From Bacillota bacterium (GTDB lineage Bacteria > Bacillota > Clostridia > TANB77 > CAG-465), in contig JAEYPQ010000065.1 in the NCBI GenBank assembly GCA_023410645.1, positions 1 to 64,000 of the forward strand: a DNA stretch of 64,000 nucleotides. Reading direction: 5' to 3'. How positions within the stretch are numbered: the first letter of the stretch is position 1; every line of letters starts with the position of its first letter. Made by a program: the position numbers and the translations under genes. Below the pieces are notes generated by a model. That model saw nothing but the letters and a program-made list of their open reading frames with translations. It did not search any database and was not told the DNA's origin. Below, one piece after another: positions 17,257 to 26,560 of the stretch.

Positions 17257-18210
17257 TTATTCTTTATTTGTTATCTCTTCCATAAGTAAAAGGTAATTCC
17301 ATTTTTTATCAACTTCCTTTTGCATTTCTTCAATCATCCATTTGTTTTCTTCTTTAAACATATGAGCAAATCTCTTTTGCATTTTTAAGAATTCTTCAAT
17401 TGGTGCTTTTTTACTTGGTTTATAATTTATTTTATATTTACCATTTTCTACTTCATATAATGGCCAGAAACATGTATCAACTGCAAGTCTTGATATTACT
17501 TGTAATTCATCTGTTGGATATCCCCATCCTCTAGGACAAGGTGAAAATGCAGATATATAAGTTGGTCCTTCAGTGTAAATTGCTTTTTCTGCTTTTTCAT
17601 GAATATCTTTCAGATTTAAGAATAAAGCAGTTTGTGCCACATATGGTAGATTGTGTTTAACCATTATTTCAGTAAGATCTTTTCTTTGTTGAAGTTTACC
17701 AGGTATTTTTTTACCTGCTGGTGATGTTGTAGTATCAGCAAAATGTGGAGTTGAGGAAGAACGTTGAGTACCTGTATTCATATATGCACCATTATCATAA
17801 CATACATATGTCATATCATGTCCTCTTTCCATAGCACCAGATAAAGCTTGGAAACCTATATCTAGTGTACCACCATCACCACCAAATGCAATAAACTTTG
17901 TTACTTTATCTTTATTTATTTTGCCTGAATTTTTTAATGAATTATATGTTTTTTCTACGCCAGATAAGGTAGCAGCAGCACACGCAAATGCAGTATGTAT
18001 AAATGAACAATTTTTCCATGATGTATATGGATATATGCAACTTGAAACTTCCAAACATCCTGTTGCAACTGAAACTACTGCATTATCTTCTTCTTTTAAA
18101 GAACGAAGGACACTATTAATTATAGGTGGAGCACCACATCCAGCACACATTCTGTGACCAGATACAAATCTATTTTCTTTTTTTACTATTTCTTTTATAT
18201 TGTATGCCAT
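17257..18210 (-). CDS. porB: 2-oxoacid:ferredoxin oxidoreductase beta subunit (PorB)
   Basis: 317 residues. GHRMCAGCGAPP near residue 19 gives cluster cysteines, and FGGDGGTLDIG near 109 is the thiamine diphosphate motif (GDGxxxxxG type). The beta subunit carries ThDP and a 4Fe-4S cluster. With the alpha, gamma and delta subunits upstream it oxidises pyruvate (most likely) to acetyl-CoA, CO2 and reduced ferredoxin. Starts 3 bases after the porA stop. A related 2-oxoacid, such as oxoisovalerate, cannot be fully excluded. Confidence 0.9.
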   Translation of the reverse strand: MAYNIKEIVKKENRFVSGHRMCAGCGAPPIINSVLRSLKEEDNAVVSVATGCLEVSSCIYPYTSWKNCSFIHTAFACAAATLSGVEKTYNSLKNSGKINKDKVTKFIAFGGDGGTLDIGFQALSGAMERGHDMTYVCYDNGAYMNTGTQRSSSTPHFADTTTSPAGKKIPGKLQQRKDLTEIMVKHNLPYVAQTALFLNLKDIHEKAEKAIYTEGPTYISAFSPCPRGWGYPTDELQVISRLAVDTCFWPLYEVENGKYKINYKPSKKAPIEEFLKMQKRFAHMFKEENKWMIEEMQKEVDKKWNYLLLMEEITNKE

Positions 18211-18213
18211 ATA

Positions 18214-19398
18214 TTAATCCTCCTCCTTATCTAACCCAAGATATCTTTTTACAGTATCTATTTTTTTACCATTTGCTATTTCATTTAATTCACTATAAAC
18301 TTGTTCAATATCATCTGAATTTACATCACATCCACCAAGTCCATATACATAATTTATAGTAGGTACATTTATATTATTACTATACATTGCAGATGTAATT
18401 TCGCTAAATAATGGAGCTGAATATGCATTTATGCTATCACATTTGTCCATTATAGCAAGCGCTTTTAAATTTTTTAATTCATTTGGAATTTCAGTCCAAG
18501 GAAGTGGTCTAAATGATCTTGGTTTTAAAAGGCCAGCTTTTATACCTTGAGATCTTAATTTATCAATAGTATCTTTTGCAGTACCAGCAGTTGAATTTAA
18601 TACTACTATTCCAATTTCAGCATCATCTAACATATATTTTTCATATAAATCATATTTTCTTCCTGTAACTTCAGCAAATTCTTCAGAAACTTCTTTTATA
18701 ATTTCTTTTGCATCTTCCATTGCAGTTGCAAGTTCAACTCTATGTTTAAAGTAGTATTTTTGTAAATCTAAAGGTCCCATTGAAATATTTTGTTTATCAT
18801 CAAGCAAATATTCATCTGGTATATATTCACCAACAAATGATTTTACTTCTTCATTTTCCATCAAGGTAATATTTTCAACAGAGTGAGAAGTTATAAATCC
18901 ATCATAACATACCATAACAGGTAGTTTAGCCTTTTCAGCTATTTTTACTGCCATTATTGTATTATCATATGCTTCTTGGTTATTCTCACAATATAATTGT
19001 ATAAATCCCGCATCTCTTGCACCCATTGAATCTGAATGATCATTGTGAATATTTAATGGAGCTGAAAGTGCTCTATTTGCACAAATAAGAGTAATAGGTA
19101 ATCTCATACCTGAAGCAATATATAACATTTCAAACATATATGCAAGTCCTTGAGATGAGGTAGCACTCATAACTCTTCCACCAGCAGCAGAGGCACCTAT
19201 ACAGGCAGCCATAGCACTATGTTCACTTTCTACTGCTATAAATTCTGTATCAACAGTACCATTTGCCACAAAGTTTGAAAAGTATTGTGGTATTTCAGTA
19301 GATGGAGTGATAGGGTAGGCAGCAACAGTATTTGGATTTATTTGTTTCATTGCAGTAGCAACAGCTTCATTTCCACTTAATCTTTCTCTAATTGCCAT
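18214..19398 (-). CDS. porA: 2-oxoacid:ferredoxin oxidoreductase alpha subunit (PorA)
   Basis: 394 residues. AAYPITPSTEIPQYF, EFIAVESEHSAMAACIGAS and NRALSAPLNIHNDHSDSMGARD are the conserved alpha-subunit blocks. The NRALSAPLNI...NDHSDSM stretch resembles pyruvate-type enzymes with four subunits, such as those of Thermotoga. GGAGG precedes the ATG. It sits between porD and porB with gaps of only 2-3 bases, so all four subunits come from one mRNA. Confidence 0.9.
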   Translation of the reverse strand: MAIRERLSGNEAVATAMKQINPNTVAAYPITPSTEIPQYFSNFVANGTVDTEFIAVESEHSAMAACIGASAAGGRVMSATSSQGLAYMFEMLYIASGMRLPITLICANRALSAPLNIHNDHSDSMGARDAGFIQLYCENNQEAYDNTIMAVKIAEKAKLPVMVCYDGFITSHSVENITLMENEEVKSFVGEYIPDEYLLDDKQNISMGPLDLQKYYFKHRVELATAMEDAKEIIKEVSEEFAEVTGRKYDLYEKYMLDDAEIGIVVLNSTAGTAKDTIDKLRSQGIKAGLLKPRSFRPLPWTEIPNELKNLKALAIMDKCDSINAYSAPLFSEITSAMYSNNINVPTINYVYGLGGCDVNSDDIEQVYSELNEIANGKKIDTVKRYLGLDKEED

Positions 19399-19400
19399 AA

Positions 19401-19676
19401 TTAATCCTCCTTTTCTAATTCTTTCATTTCAATTGCTTTAAAAGGACAGACTTTTGCACAAACTCCACATCCTTTGCAATATTCTAAATCTATTCCTTCT
19501 AATATATTATCTTTTTGTTTTATGCATCCTTCAGGACAGTAAGGAACACACATCATACAGTTTTTACATTTTTCTTTACTGTGATCTGGAAATCTAACTT
19601 TCCAATCACCAGTTTTAACTCTAACTGAGTTGCCATCTTTTAAAATAGCAGCTCCACGTCCAAATTCTTTACTCAT
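19401..19676 (-). CDS. porD: Ferredoxin-like delta subunit (PorD)
   Basis: 91 residues with two 4Fe-4S motifs: CKNCMMCVPYCPEGC and CKGCGVCAKVCPFKA. It passes electrons from the catalytic subunits to external ferredoxin. Separate delta subunits are the rule in four-subunit oxidoreductases, whereas the common clostridial pyruvate enzyme carries all parts on one chain. GGAGG lies before the start. Confidence 0.92.
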   Translation of the reverse strand: MSKEFGRGAAILKDGNSVRVKTGDWKVRFPDHSKEKCKNCMMCVPYCPEGCIKQKDNILEGIDLEYCKGCGVCAKVCPFKAIEMKELEKED

Positions 19677-19678
19677 TT

Positions 19679-20248
19679 CTAACCTCCTATAACTTCATCA
19701 TAAGCTCTAATAATTGCATTCATATTTGGTTCTATTACTTCTGGTTTTCTTGCAAATTTATGTTTGAAAGCTTCACTCATATTTTGAATAAGTTCATCCT
19801 TTGACATTATATCAGTTATCTTTACTATTGCAGCAAGTAATGAAGTATTTGGAAAATTTGCCTTAAGACATTCTCTACTTATTTTAGAGGCATCAATAGT
19901 ATATATTTTTCCAGAATATCCATTCAAATGTTTCTTTATATCACTTATATCCTGTTCAGTATTTACAAGAATACCTCCAGTTGCTTTCAATCCTTTTGTA
20001 ACATCTACAGAGCCTATTAATGTATCATCAACAACAACTACGAAATCAGGGTAATAAATATTTGAATGTATTCTAATTATACTATCACTTATTCTATTGT
20101 ACGCAGTCATCGGTGCTCCCATTCTTTCTGGGCCATATTCAGGAAATCCTTGTATAAACTTTCCTGTATTAAAAGCGGCGTCAGCAAGTAATAAAGAAGC
20201 AGTTTTTGCACCTTGACCTCCACGGCCATGCCATCTTATTTCTAACAT
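19679..20248 (-). CDS. porC: 2-oxoacid:ferredoxin oxidoreductase gamma subunit (PorC)
   Basis: 189 residues. RWHGRGGQGAKTASLLLADA at the N-terminus and FPEYGPERMGAP near residue 35 are the gamma-subunit signatures, forming part of the CoA-binding region. First gene of the operon porC-porD-porA-porB, with AAGGAGG before the ATG and a minus-strand promoter 50-80 bases upstream. Confidence 0.92.
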   Translation of the reverse strand: MLEIRWHGRGGQGAKTASLLLADAAFNTGKFIQGFPEYGPERMGAPMTAYNRISDSIIRIHSNIYYPDFVVVVDDTLIGSVDVTKGLKATGGILVNTEQDISDIKKHLNGYSGKIYTIDASKISRECLKANFPNTSLLAAIVKITDIMSKDELIQNMSEAFKHKFARKPEVIEPNMNAIIRAYDEVIGG

Positions 20249-20297
20249 AAAAACCTCCTTTGATTTTAAATAGTATGATAAGCATACTACATTTAAA

Positions 20298-20325
20298 GTA
20301 TATAACTAATCTATGCATTAGTCAA
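20298..20325 (-). promoter_or_regulatory. Promoter of porCDAB
   Basis: On the minus strand TTGACT (20320-20325), 17-bp spacer, TATACT (20298-20303). Confidence 0.7.
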
Positions 20326-20502
20326 GATAAAAATATTAAAGAAACTATAAAAAGACAAGAAAGATATATAAATTTAATACAATAAAAAATAAAATTTTAT
20401 ATACTTTTTACTATATAAAATTAATACTTTTTTTATAAAAAATAATAAAAAATGCCTAAAAATCAATATTTTAAGTGGAAAATATAAAAATTTGTAATAT
20501 AC
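20326..20502. other. AT-rich spacer between the por and M23 promoters
   Basis: About 90 percent A+T with A- and T-tracts and no credible frame. It separates two divergent promoters. I see no RNA structure in it. Confidence 0.5.
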
Positions 20503-20531
20503 TTGACATATAATATAGTATATGTTAGAAT
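20503..20531 (+). promoter_or_regulatory. Upstream promoter of the M23 gene
   Basis: TTGACA 20503-20508, 17-bp spacer, TAGAAT 20526-20531. Confidence 0.6.
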
Positions 20532-20575
20532 AAGAGTAATTTTAAGAGTTAAATTCCTTCAAGGAAAACTTAAAT

Positions 20576-20604
20576 TTGACAAAAAATACAACTTATGGTA
20601 TAAT
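20576..20604 (+). promoter_or_regulatory. Perfect consensus promoter of the M23 gene
   Basis: TTGACA 20576-20581, 17-bp spacer, TATAAT 20599-20604. Two promoters in tandem, 73 bp apart, suggest layered control. Confidence 0.8.
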
Positions 20605-20644
20605 AATAAGGTAACCTATATAAAGGAAGGTGCAAATTTTAATT

Positions 20645-21658
20645 ATGGAAAAAAAAGGTGTGCTCAGTACGCTAAGATTTATCCTATTTACAGTATTTTG
20701 TTTAGTATTAATATTTAGTGCTGTTTTATTTACAATATTAAATATGTATAAACCAGCTGTAAGAGCTTATCTTAATGGCGAATTTGTTGGATACTTCTCA
20801 TCAGAACAACAATTTGATGAAGTATATAATGACTTAGTTACTGAAAAACAAAGTATTGATCCAAATGTAAAAGTTTATCTGGAAAATGAACCAAGCTTTG
20901 AACAAAGTTATATTAGAGAATCTGTATTATCAGAGCAAAATATATATACTAACTTAAGAGCAAAGATTAAAACAGAATTTACAATATATGATGTTGCAGT
21001 AGATGGTAAAGTTGAAATGACTTTTAATACTCAAGATGAAGCAAATAAATACTCTGAAGATTTAAAGCAAAAAGTTGCAAAACTTAAAGTTGAAGTTAAA
21101 TCTGAAAAGGTAGAACAATTAGGTGAAATGACAACTCTAGAAAGAGCTGATAATATATTAAATGATATAGTAGACAGAAATAAACCTGTATATACACCAA
21201 AGACAACGATTACTACTAAAAAAGCTGCTACTACATCAACAAATGCGACAGCATCTGCTAATATTGCTAATCAAGCATCTATACAAGGTGGTATATGGCC
21301 TACAGTTTCTCATTATATCTCTTCATATTATGGATGGAGATGGGGAACAATTCATAGTGGTACTGATATAGCTGGTAAATCTGGAGATCCAATATATGCA
21401 TATAAATCTGGACTTGTAACATTTGCTGGTTGGGGTGGAGATTATGGTAATCTTGTAAAAGTTGACCATGGTAATGGAATCTCAACTTGGTATGGACACT
21501 GTAGTAAACTTTTAGTTGCAGCAGGTACCGAAGTAGCCCAAGGTCAAACTATTGCGCTTATGGGAACAACAGGAAATTCAACTGGTAACCACTTACACTT
21601 TGAAGTAAGAATAAATGGTGTGCACGTAAACTCTTTACCTTATATACAAGGTAAATAA
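20645..21658 (+). CDS. Membrane-anchored M23 peptidoglycan endopeptidase
   Basis: 337 residues: one N-terminal membrane helix (about 10-32), a ~130-residue middle part, a Thr/Ala-rich linker (about 190-215) and a C-terminal M23 LytM domain. Zinc ligands are seen in HSGTDIAG (HxxxD), with GHCSKL and the final HLHFEVRING. Such enzymes cut peptide cross-links, or activate other hydrolases if degenerate. Here the metal residues are intact. I choose ATG 20645. An in-frame GTG at 20630 overlaps the AAGGAAGG ribosome site. Spacing to the ATG is a little long (about 14). Confidence 0.85.
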   Translation: MEKKGVLSTLRFILFTVFCLVLIFSAVLFTILNMYKPAVRAYLNGEFVGYFSSEQQFDEVYNDLVTEKQSIDPNVKVYLENEPSFEQSYIRESVLSEQNIYTNLRAKIKTEFTIYDVAVDGKVEMTFNTQDEANKYSEDLKQKVAKLKVEVKSEKVEQLGEMTTLERADNILNDIVDRNKPVYTPKTTITTKKAATTSTNATASANIANQASIQGGIWPTVSHYISSYYGWRWGTIHSGTDIAGKSGDPIYAYKSGLVTFAGWGGDYGNLVKVDHGNGISTWYGHCSKLLVAAGTEVAQGQTIALMGTTGNSTGNHLHFEVRINGVHVNSLPYIQGK

Positions 21659-21710
21659 TTAATTTGATAAATTGCTTTTTAAAAGCTATTTATATATTCA
21701 CCTATTTCTC

Positions 21711-21738
21711 AGAAATCACATAACCTCATGTATTTCTT
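21711..21738 (+). promoter_or_regulatory. Possible structured leader of rpsO
   Basis: An imperfect hairpin (AGAAAT..ACAT with ATGTATTTCT) lies between the M23 stop and rpsO. S15 genes often carry autoregulatory leaders, but this one does not match a class I can name. Confidence 0.25.
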
Positions 21739-21776
21739 GGATTTGGGCAAGTTAGGAAAAAAGGAGGTAAATTTAA

Positions 21777-22040
21777 ATGACTAAAGAAAGAAAAACTGAA
21801 ATTTTATCAACATATGCAAGAGCTGAAAAAGATACTGGTTCTGCTGAAGTTCAAATTGCTCTTCTTACTGAAAGAATCAATGAATTAACAGAACACTTAA
21901 AAGTTCATAAAAATGATAATCATTCTACACGTGGACTTTTAATGATGGTTGGTAAAAGAAAAAGACTATTAAAGTATTTAGAATCTAAAGATGTTGAAAG
22001 ATATAGAGAAATAATAGCAAAACTTGGAATTAGAAAATAA
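21777..22040 (+). CDS. rpsO: 30S ribosomal protein S15
   Basis: 87 residues, normal length. It contains the S15 signature: GSAEVQIALLTERINELTEHL followed by HSTRGLLMMVGKRKRLL. It binds 16S rRNA in the central domain of the small subunit. A strong AAGGAGGT site lies 9 bases before the ATG. pnp, a frequent neighbour, does not follow here, and a terminator comes directly after. Confidence 0.97.
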   Translation: MTKERKTEILSTYARAEKDTGSAEVQIALLTERINELTEHLKVHKNDNHSTRGLLMMVGKRKRLLKYLESKDVERYREIIAKLGIRK

Positions 22041-22045
22041 TAATA

Positions 22046-22090
22046 AAAAAGTATTGAATCTTTGAATGGATACAATACTTTTTTTGTATA
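22046..22090 (+). terminator. Terminator after rpsO
   Basis: 11-bp arms 22046-22056 and 22073-22083 with a long T-run. Confidence 0.8.
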
Positions 22091-22216
22091 TATTAACATT
22101 ATTGTAATATTATATTATGATATTCTCAAATCATTAGAAAATAATAACATAAATATTGAATATTTTTTTATAATGTGATAAATTATTATAAGTAAAACAA
22201 ATAGGAGGGAATATAA

Positions 22217-22681
22217 ATGGAAACAAATGATAATCAAAGAAAAATGGTGGCAATAGGAATAGTTGCAGTGGGAATAATAGTAATAGTGATTATATTGCTA
22301 TTAGCACTAAATAAAAATAAAGGAAATAATAATGAAAACCAAGTAGATACTTCAAATTATACAGAGCAGGAAGATGGAACAAAGGTAAATACAAGCGATA
22401 AGATTTCAAAAACAAAACAAATTGGAGATATACAAATAGAAAATGCAAATTTAGTATATAAGAATAGTGAATCAGTATTAACAATAAATGTTGTTAATAA
22501 AGGTGAAGTACAAAACAATTTAAGACTAAAAATAAAATATATAGGAACTGACGGAAGTACTATATTAGAATCAACAGGATATGTGGGAAAAATATTAAAA
22601 GAGGAAACAAAACAAATAACAGTACAAGTAACAACTGATATAGCAAATATAGAAGATATTGAATATGAAATTATGCAATAA
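22217..22681 (+). CDS. Membrane-anchored protein with Ig-like (FxLYD-type) outer domain
   Basis: 154 residues: short cytoplasmic N-terminus, one very hydrophobic helix (about 11-31), an Asn/Thr-rich linker (about 32-70) and a ~80-residue beta domain with IENANLVYKNSESVLTINVVN, the pattern of FxLYD or similar immunoglobulin-like folds. Probably faces outward. Role unknown. ATAGGAGG sits 9 bases before the ATG. It is a single gene flanked by terminators. Confidence 0.7.
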   Translation: METNDNQRKMVAIGIVAVGIIVIVIILLLALNKNKGNNNENQVDTSNYTEQEDGTKVNTSDKISKTKQIGDIQIENANLVYKNSESVLTINVVNKGEVQNNLRLKIKYIGTDGSTILESTGYVGKILKEETKQITVQVTTDIANIEDIEYEIMQ

Positions 22682-22691
22682 TATTAATAAA

Positions 22692-22729
22692 AGATAATAA
22701 ATTATATATATAATTTATTATCTTTTTTA
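22692..22729 (+). terminator. Palindromic terminator after the 22217 gene
   Basis: Perfect palindrome 22692-22723 followed by T6. Confidence 0.75.
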
Positions 22730-22771
22730 TTGAAAAATTCAAGTTATAATTATATAATTAGTAAAAATATT

Positions 22772-22808
22772 AAATCTTCATAAAATCTTCACATTATTTT
22801 GATATATT
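22772..22808 (+). promoter_or_regulatory. Copper operon promoter with 11-bp direct repeat
   Basis: AAATCTTCAT (22772-22781) and AAATCTTCAC (22783-22792) repeat with an 11-bp period, one helical turn. TATATT at 22803-22808 can serve as -10, and there is no -35 consensus, the usual look of a promoter activated by an OmpR-type regulator. The operon itself encodes such a regulator (26754). Confidence 0.55.
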
Positions 22809-22835
22809 ATGCTTGCAAAGGTGGTTGTATAAAAA

Positions 22836-24320
22836 ATGAATGACAATATAAAAAAAGTTACTCTAAAAGCGGGTGGCATGACTTGCACTGGCTGTGAAAA
22901 CAAGATTGAAAACGTAGTATCCAGGATGAAAGGAGTTATATCGGTAAAAGCAGAATACAAAAATGAAAAAGTAAGTGTTGAATATGATGCTAACATAGTT
23001 AATTTATCTGATATTATGAAAAGAATTGAGAGATTACAATATAAAGTTGACATTGATACTAGCGTTTCAACTCAAACGGATGATAAGAAAAAAGAAAACT
23101 TGAAGATTTTAGGTATTGTTATTGCAATTATAGCAATATTTATACTTGTTGAAAGTACAATTGGATTTAATTTTGCACCAGAAATTCAAGCCAAGATGAG
23201 CTATCCAATGTTATTTGTAATTGGACTTCTTACATCAATTCACTGCGTTGCAATGTGTGGTGGAATTAACATATCGCAGTGCTCTAAGTATAAGTTTGAT
23301 GATAACGGAAAAGGTAAGACTAAAAAATTCTACCCTAGTTTATTATATAATTTAGGTAGAGTTGTGTCATATACCATTGTTGGAGGAATTGTAGGTGCTA
23401 TTGGTAGTGCAGTTAGTTTTTCTGGTACATTACAGTGGATAATTATTATATTATCTGGTATACTAATGTTAATAGTTGGAATTAATATGTTAAACATATT
23501 TCCTTTTTTAAGAAAATTTAATCCAACAATACCAAGATTCTTAAGAAAAAAAGTAAATAAAGAAAAAAGTGGAAAAGGGCCATTTATAGTAGGATTATTA
23601 AATGGATTAATGCCATGTGGACCACTACAAGCTATGCAAATATATGCTCTTACTACTGGGAGTGCAATAAGTGGTGCTTTATCAATGTTTATTTTTTCAA
23701 TTGGAACGGTTCCACTTATGTTTATACTTGGGTTATTGAGTAGTGTATTAAATAGTAAATTTAATGAAAAAATGCAAAAGGTTAGTGCTGTACTTGTTAT
23801 ATTACTTTCATTTACAATGATTAGTAGAGGACTTAATTTATCCGGTATTAATTTTAGTAATATATTTAATAACGACCAAGAAACAGAGCAAACTAATATA
23901 AATAATAATACAAATAAAAATACAAACACAAATAATAATTCTAAACCTAATACGACAGGAACAAATGGAAATTCTTCCAATAATAGCAATACTACTAGTA
24001 CACCAAAACTTGGAATTGCAGTAATTAATGGTGATGTACAGGAGGTAACAACTAACCTTACAAATGGTAGATATTATGCTATAAATGTACAAAAAGGAAT
24101 ACCTGTAAAATGGACAATAAAAGTAAAAAAAGGGGAATTAGATGGATGTAATAATCCAATTAATATACCTGAATATGGAATAAGAAATAAGAAATTAGTT
24201 GTAGGCGATAATCTTATTGAATTTACACCAACAAAAACTGGTAAATTTACTTATACTTGCTGGATGGGAATGCAAAGAGGAACTATTAGTGTAGTTGATG
24301 ATATCAGTAAATATAACTAA
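22836..24320 (+). CDS. HMA - SafE-like membrane - cupredoxin fusion protein (copper handling)
   Basis: 494 residues in three parts. Residues 1-70 form a heavy-metal-associated domain with GMTCTGC (Cys17, Cys20). Residues about 88-340 form a six-helix SafE/DsbD-like membrane domain with IHCVAMCGGIN and GLMPCGPLQAM, whose Cys-containing helices are typical of metal or thiol transfer. After an Asn/Thr-rich linker (about 345-390), residues 395-494 form a plastocyanin-like domain with GCNNPINIPEYG and YTCWMGMQ copper-site residues. It probably moves or buffers copper across the membrane. First gene of the copper operon. GGTGG lies 12 bases before the ATG. Confidence 0.85.
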   Translation: MNDNIKKVTLKAGGMTCTGCENKIENVVSRMKGVISVKAEYKNEKVSVEYDANIVNLSDIMKRIERLQYKVDIDTSVSTQTDDKKKENLKILGIVIAIIAIFILVESTIGFNFAPEIQAKMSYPMLFVIGLLTSIHCVAMCGGINISQCSKYKFDDNGKGKTKKFYPSLLYNLGRVVSYTIVGGIVGAIGSAVSFSGTLQWIIIILSGILMLIVGINMLNIFPFLRKFNPTIPRFLRKKVNKEKSGKGPFIVGLLNGLMPCGPLQAMQIYALTTGSAISGALSMFIFSIGTVPLMFILGLLSSVLNSKFNEKMQKVSAVLVILLSFTMISRGLNLSGINFSNIFNNDQETEQTNINNNTNKNTNTNNNSKPNTTGTNGNSSNNSNTTSTPKLGIAVINGDVQEVTTNLTNGRYYAINVQKGIPVKWTIKVKKGELDGCNNPINIPEYGIRNKKLVVGDNLIEFTPTKTGKFTYTCWMGMQRGTISVVDDISKYN

Positions 24321-24346
24321 AATTTATAAAAGAGGTGAATGGGAAA

Positions 24347-26542
24347 ATGAAAGAAAGTAAAATTATAAATATAACTGGTATGACTTGCTCTGCTTGTGCT
24401 ACTAGGATTGATAAAAAGTTAAATAAATTAGATGGTATGATGTCTGCAAATGTAAATTTAGCATTAGAAAAAGCAAAAGTTGAATATGATAATTCAAAAT
24501 TAAAAGATGAAGATATAATAAATGCTATTAAGTCAATTGGATATGGTGCATCTATTGATGAAGAAGAAGATAGAGAAAAAGATAAAAAAGAAAAGGAAAA
24601 AAGATTAAAAAAATTAAAAAATGAGCTAATTATTTCAATAATACTTAGCATACCACTTGTACTAGCCATGATACTTGCAATATTAAAAATAGATTCTGGT
24701 ATATTACACAATGAGTACTTTCAATTAATAGTAGCTTTTCCGATACAATTTATTATCGGATTTAAGTTTTATAGAAATGCGTATAAATCACTAAGATCTG
24801 GTACAGCAAATATGGATGTTTTGATAGCACTTGGAACATCGGCCGCGTATATATATAGTGTTTACTTAGTATTTTTCACAACAGTAGAAATGGGAATGAT
24901 GAAACATTTATACTTTGAATCATCTGCAATAATTATATCACTTGTTTTACTTGGAAAATATTTAGAAGCAAGAGCTAAAGTTAAGACTTCTGATGCAATT
25001 GAAAAATTAATTGGATTGCAAGCTAAAACTGCAAGAGTTATACGAGATGGTAATGAAATTGATATTCCAATAGAAGAAGTGGTAGTTGGAGATGTAATAG
25101 TAGTAAGACCAGGTGAGAAAATCCCAGTTGATGGAAAGATAATTGAAGGTACATCTTCTGTTGATGAATCTATGATAACTGGTGAAAGTATGCCAGCAAG
25201 TAAAAAAGTAGAAGACATTGTAATAGGTGCAACTATAAATAAATATGGTACATTTAAATTTGAAGCAACAAAAATTGGTAAGGATACTATGTTATCTCAA
25301 ATAATAAGGTTAGTTGAGCAGGCACAGGGATCAAAAGCGCCAATACAACAAATAGCAGATAAAGTATCTGGAGTATTCGTTCCAATAGTTCTATTAATAG
25401 CAGTAATTACATTTATAGTTTGGGCTATAGCTATGAATGACTTTACGATGGCATTTACTGCTGCAATATCAGTACTTGTAATTGCATGTCCATGTGCACT
25501 TGGCCTTGCAACACCAACAGCAATAATGGTTGGTACTGGTAAGGGTGCCCAAAATGGAATTCTTATAAAAGGTGGAGAATATCTAGAAATGGCATATAAA
25601 CTAAATGCTGTTATATTTGATAAAACTGGTACAATAACAAAAGGAACTCCAGAAGTTACCGATATAATTAAACTATCAAATATAGATGAAGACGAAATAT
25701 TAAAGATTTCTGCAAAACTTGAGAAAAAGTCTGAACATCCTCTAGGAGTTGCTATATATAATTCAGGAGTTCAAAAATTTGGTGATATACAAGACCCGGA
25801 AGAATTTGTTTCAATTCCTGGAAAAGGTGTTAGTGGATTAATAGATTCAAGAAAGATATATATTGGTACTAGAAAATTAATTAAAGAAAATAATATTAAC
25901 ATAGAAGAAATAGAAAATAATTTATCAGAGCTTGAAAGTAAAGGGAAAACTGCTATGATAATTTCTTCTGATAATGAATTATTGGGAATAATAGCTGTTT
26001 CTGATACAGTAAAAGAAACATCAAAAGCTGCAATTGAAGAACTAAATAAAATGGGTATAGAAACATATATGATAACAGGAGATAACAAAAGGACTGCTGA
26101 GTATATTGCAAATCAAGTTGGAATTAAGAATGTACTTGCAGAAGTTCTTCCACAAGATAAAGCAAGTAATGTAGAAAAACTAAAAGCTGAAGGTAAAAAA
26201 GTCGGAATGGTAGGAGATGGAATAAATGATGCTCCTGCACTAGCAACAGCTGATGTTGGTATGGCAATTGGTACTGGTACAGATATTGCTATAGAATCTG
26301 CAGATATAACTTTAATGAATGGAGATTTAAATTCAATAGTAACTGCAATAAAATTATCTAAAAAAACAATGGAAAAAATTAAACAAAACTTGTTTTGGGC
26401 TTTCATATATAATATAATAGGTATACCATTTGCTTTTCTTGGAATGTTAAATCCAATAATTGCAGGAGGAGCAATGGCATTTAGTTCTGTATCTGTTGTA
26501 ACTAATTCACTTAGTTTGAATAGATTTAAAATAAAAAAATAA
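24347..26542 (+). CDS. copA: Copper-exporting P1B-type ATPase CopA
   Basis: 731 residues. One N-terminal HMA domain (GMTCSAC, Cys14 and Cys17), the TGES motif, the membrane metal site CPC (near residue 380, ACPCALGLATP), the phosphorylation motif DKTGT (near 425), SEHPLG and GDGINDAPAL. CPC with HMA is the Cu(I) exporter type. It pumps Cu+ out using ATP. I start at ATG 24347, correctly spaced from AGAGGTG. An in-frame GTG at 24335 lies in that ribosome site. It sits between the fusion protein and copZ. Confidence 0.95.
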   Translation: MKESKIINITGMTCSACATRIDKKLNKLDGMMSANVNLALEKAKVEYDNSKLKDEDIINAIKSIGYGASIDEEEDREKDKKEKEKRLKKLKNELIISIILSIPLVLAMILAILKIDSGILHNEYFQLIVAFPIQFIIGFKFYRNAYKSLRSGTANMDVLIALGTSAAYIYSVYLVFFTTVEMGMMKHLYFESSAIIISLVLLGKYLEARAKVKTSDAIEKLIGLQAKTARVIRDGNEIDIPIEEVVVGDVIVVRPGEKIPVDGKIIEGTSSVDESMITGESMPASKKVEDIVIGATINKYGTFKFEATKIGKDTMLSQIIRLVEQAQGSKAPIQQIADKVSGVFVPIVLLIAVITFIVWAIAMNDFTMAFTAAISVLVIACPCALGLATPTAIMVGTGKGAQNGILIKGGEYLEMAYKLNAVIFDKTGTITKGTPEVTDIIKLSNIDEDEILKISAKLEKKSEHPLGVAIYNSGVQKFGDIQDPEEFVSIPGKGVSGLIDSRKIYIGTRKLIKENNINIEEIENNLSELESKGKTAMIISSDNELLGIIAVSDTVKETSKAAIEELNKMGIETYMITGDNKRTAEYIANQVGIKNVLAEVLPQDKASNVEKLKAEGKKVGMVGDGINDAPALATADVGMAIGTGTDIAIESADITLMNGDLNSIVTAIKLSKKTMEKIKQNLFWAFIYNIIGIPFAFLGMLNPIIAGGAMAFSSVSVVTNSLSLNRFKIKK

Positions 26543-26560
26543 AGGAAAAGAGGTATTCTT

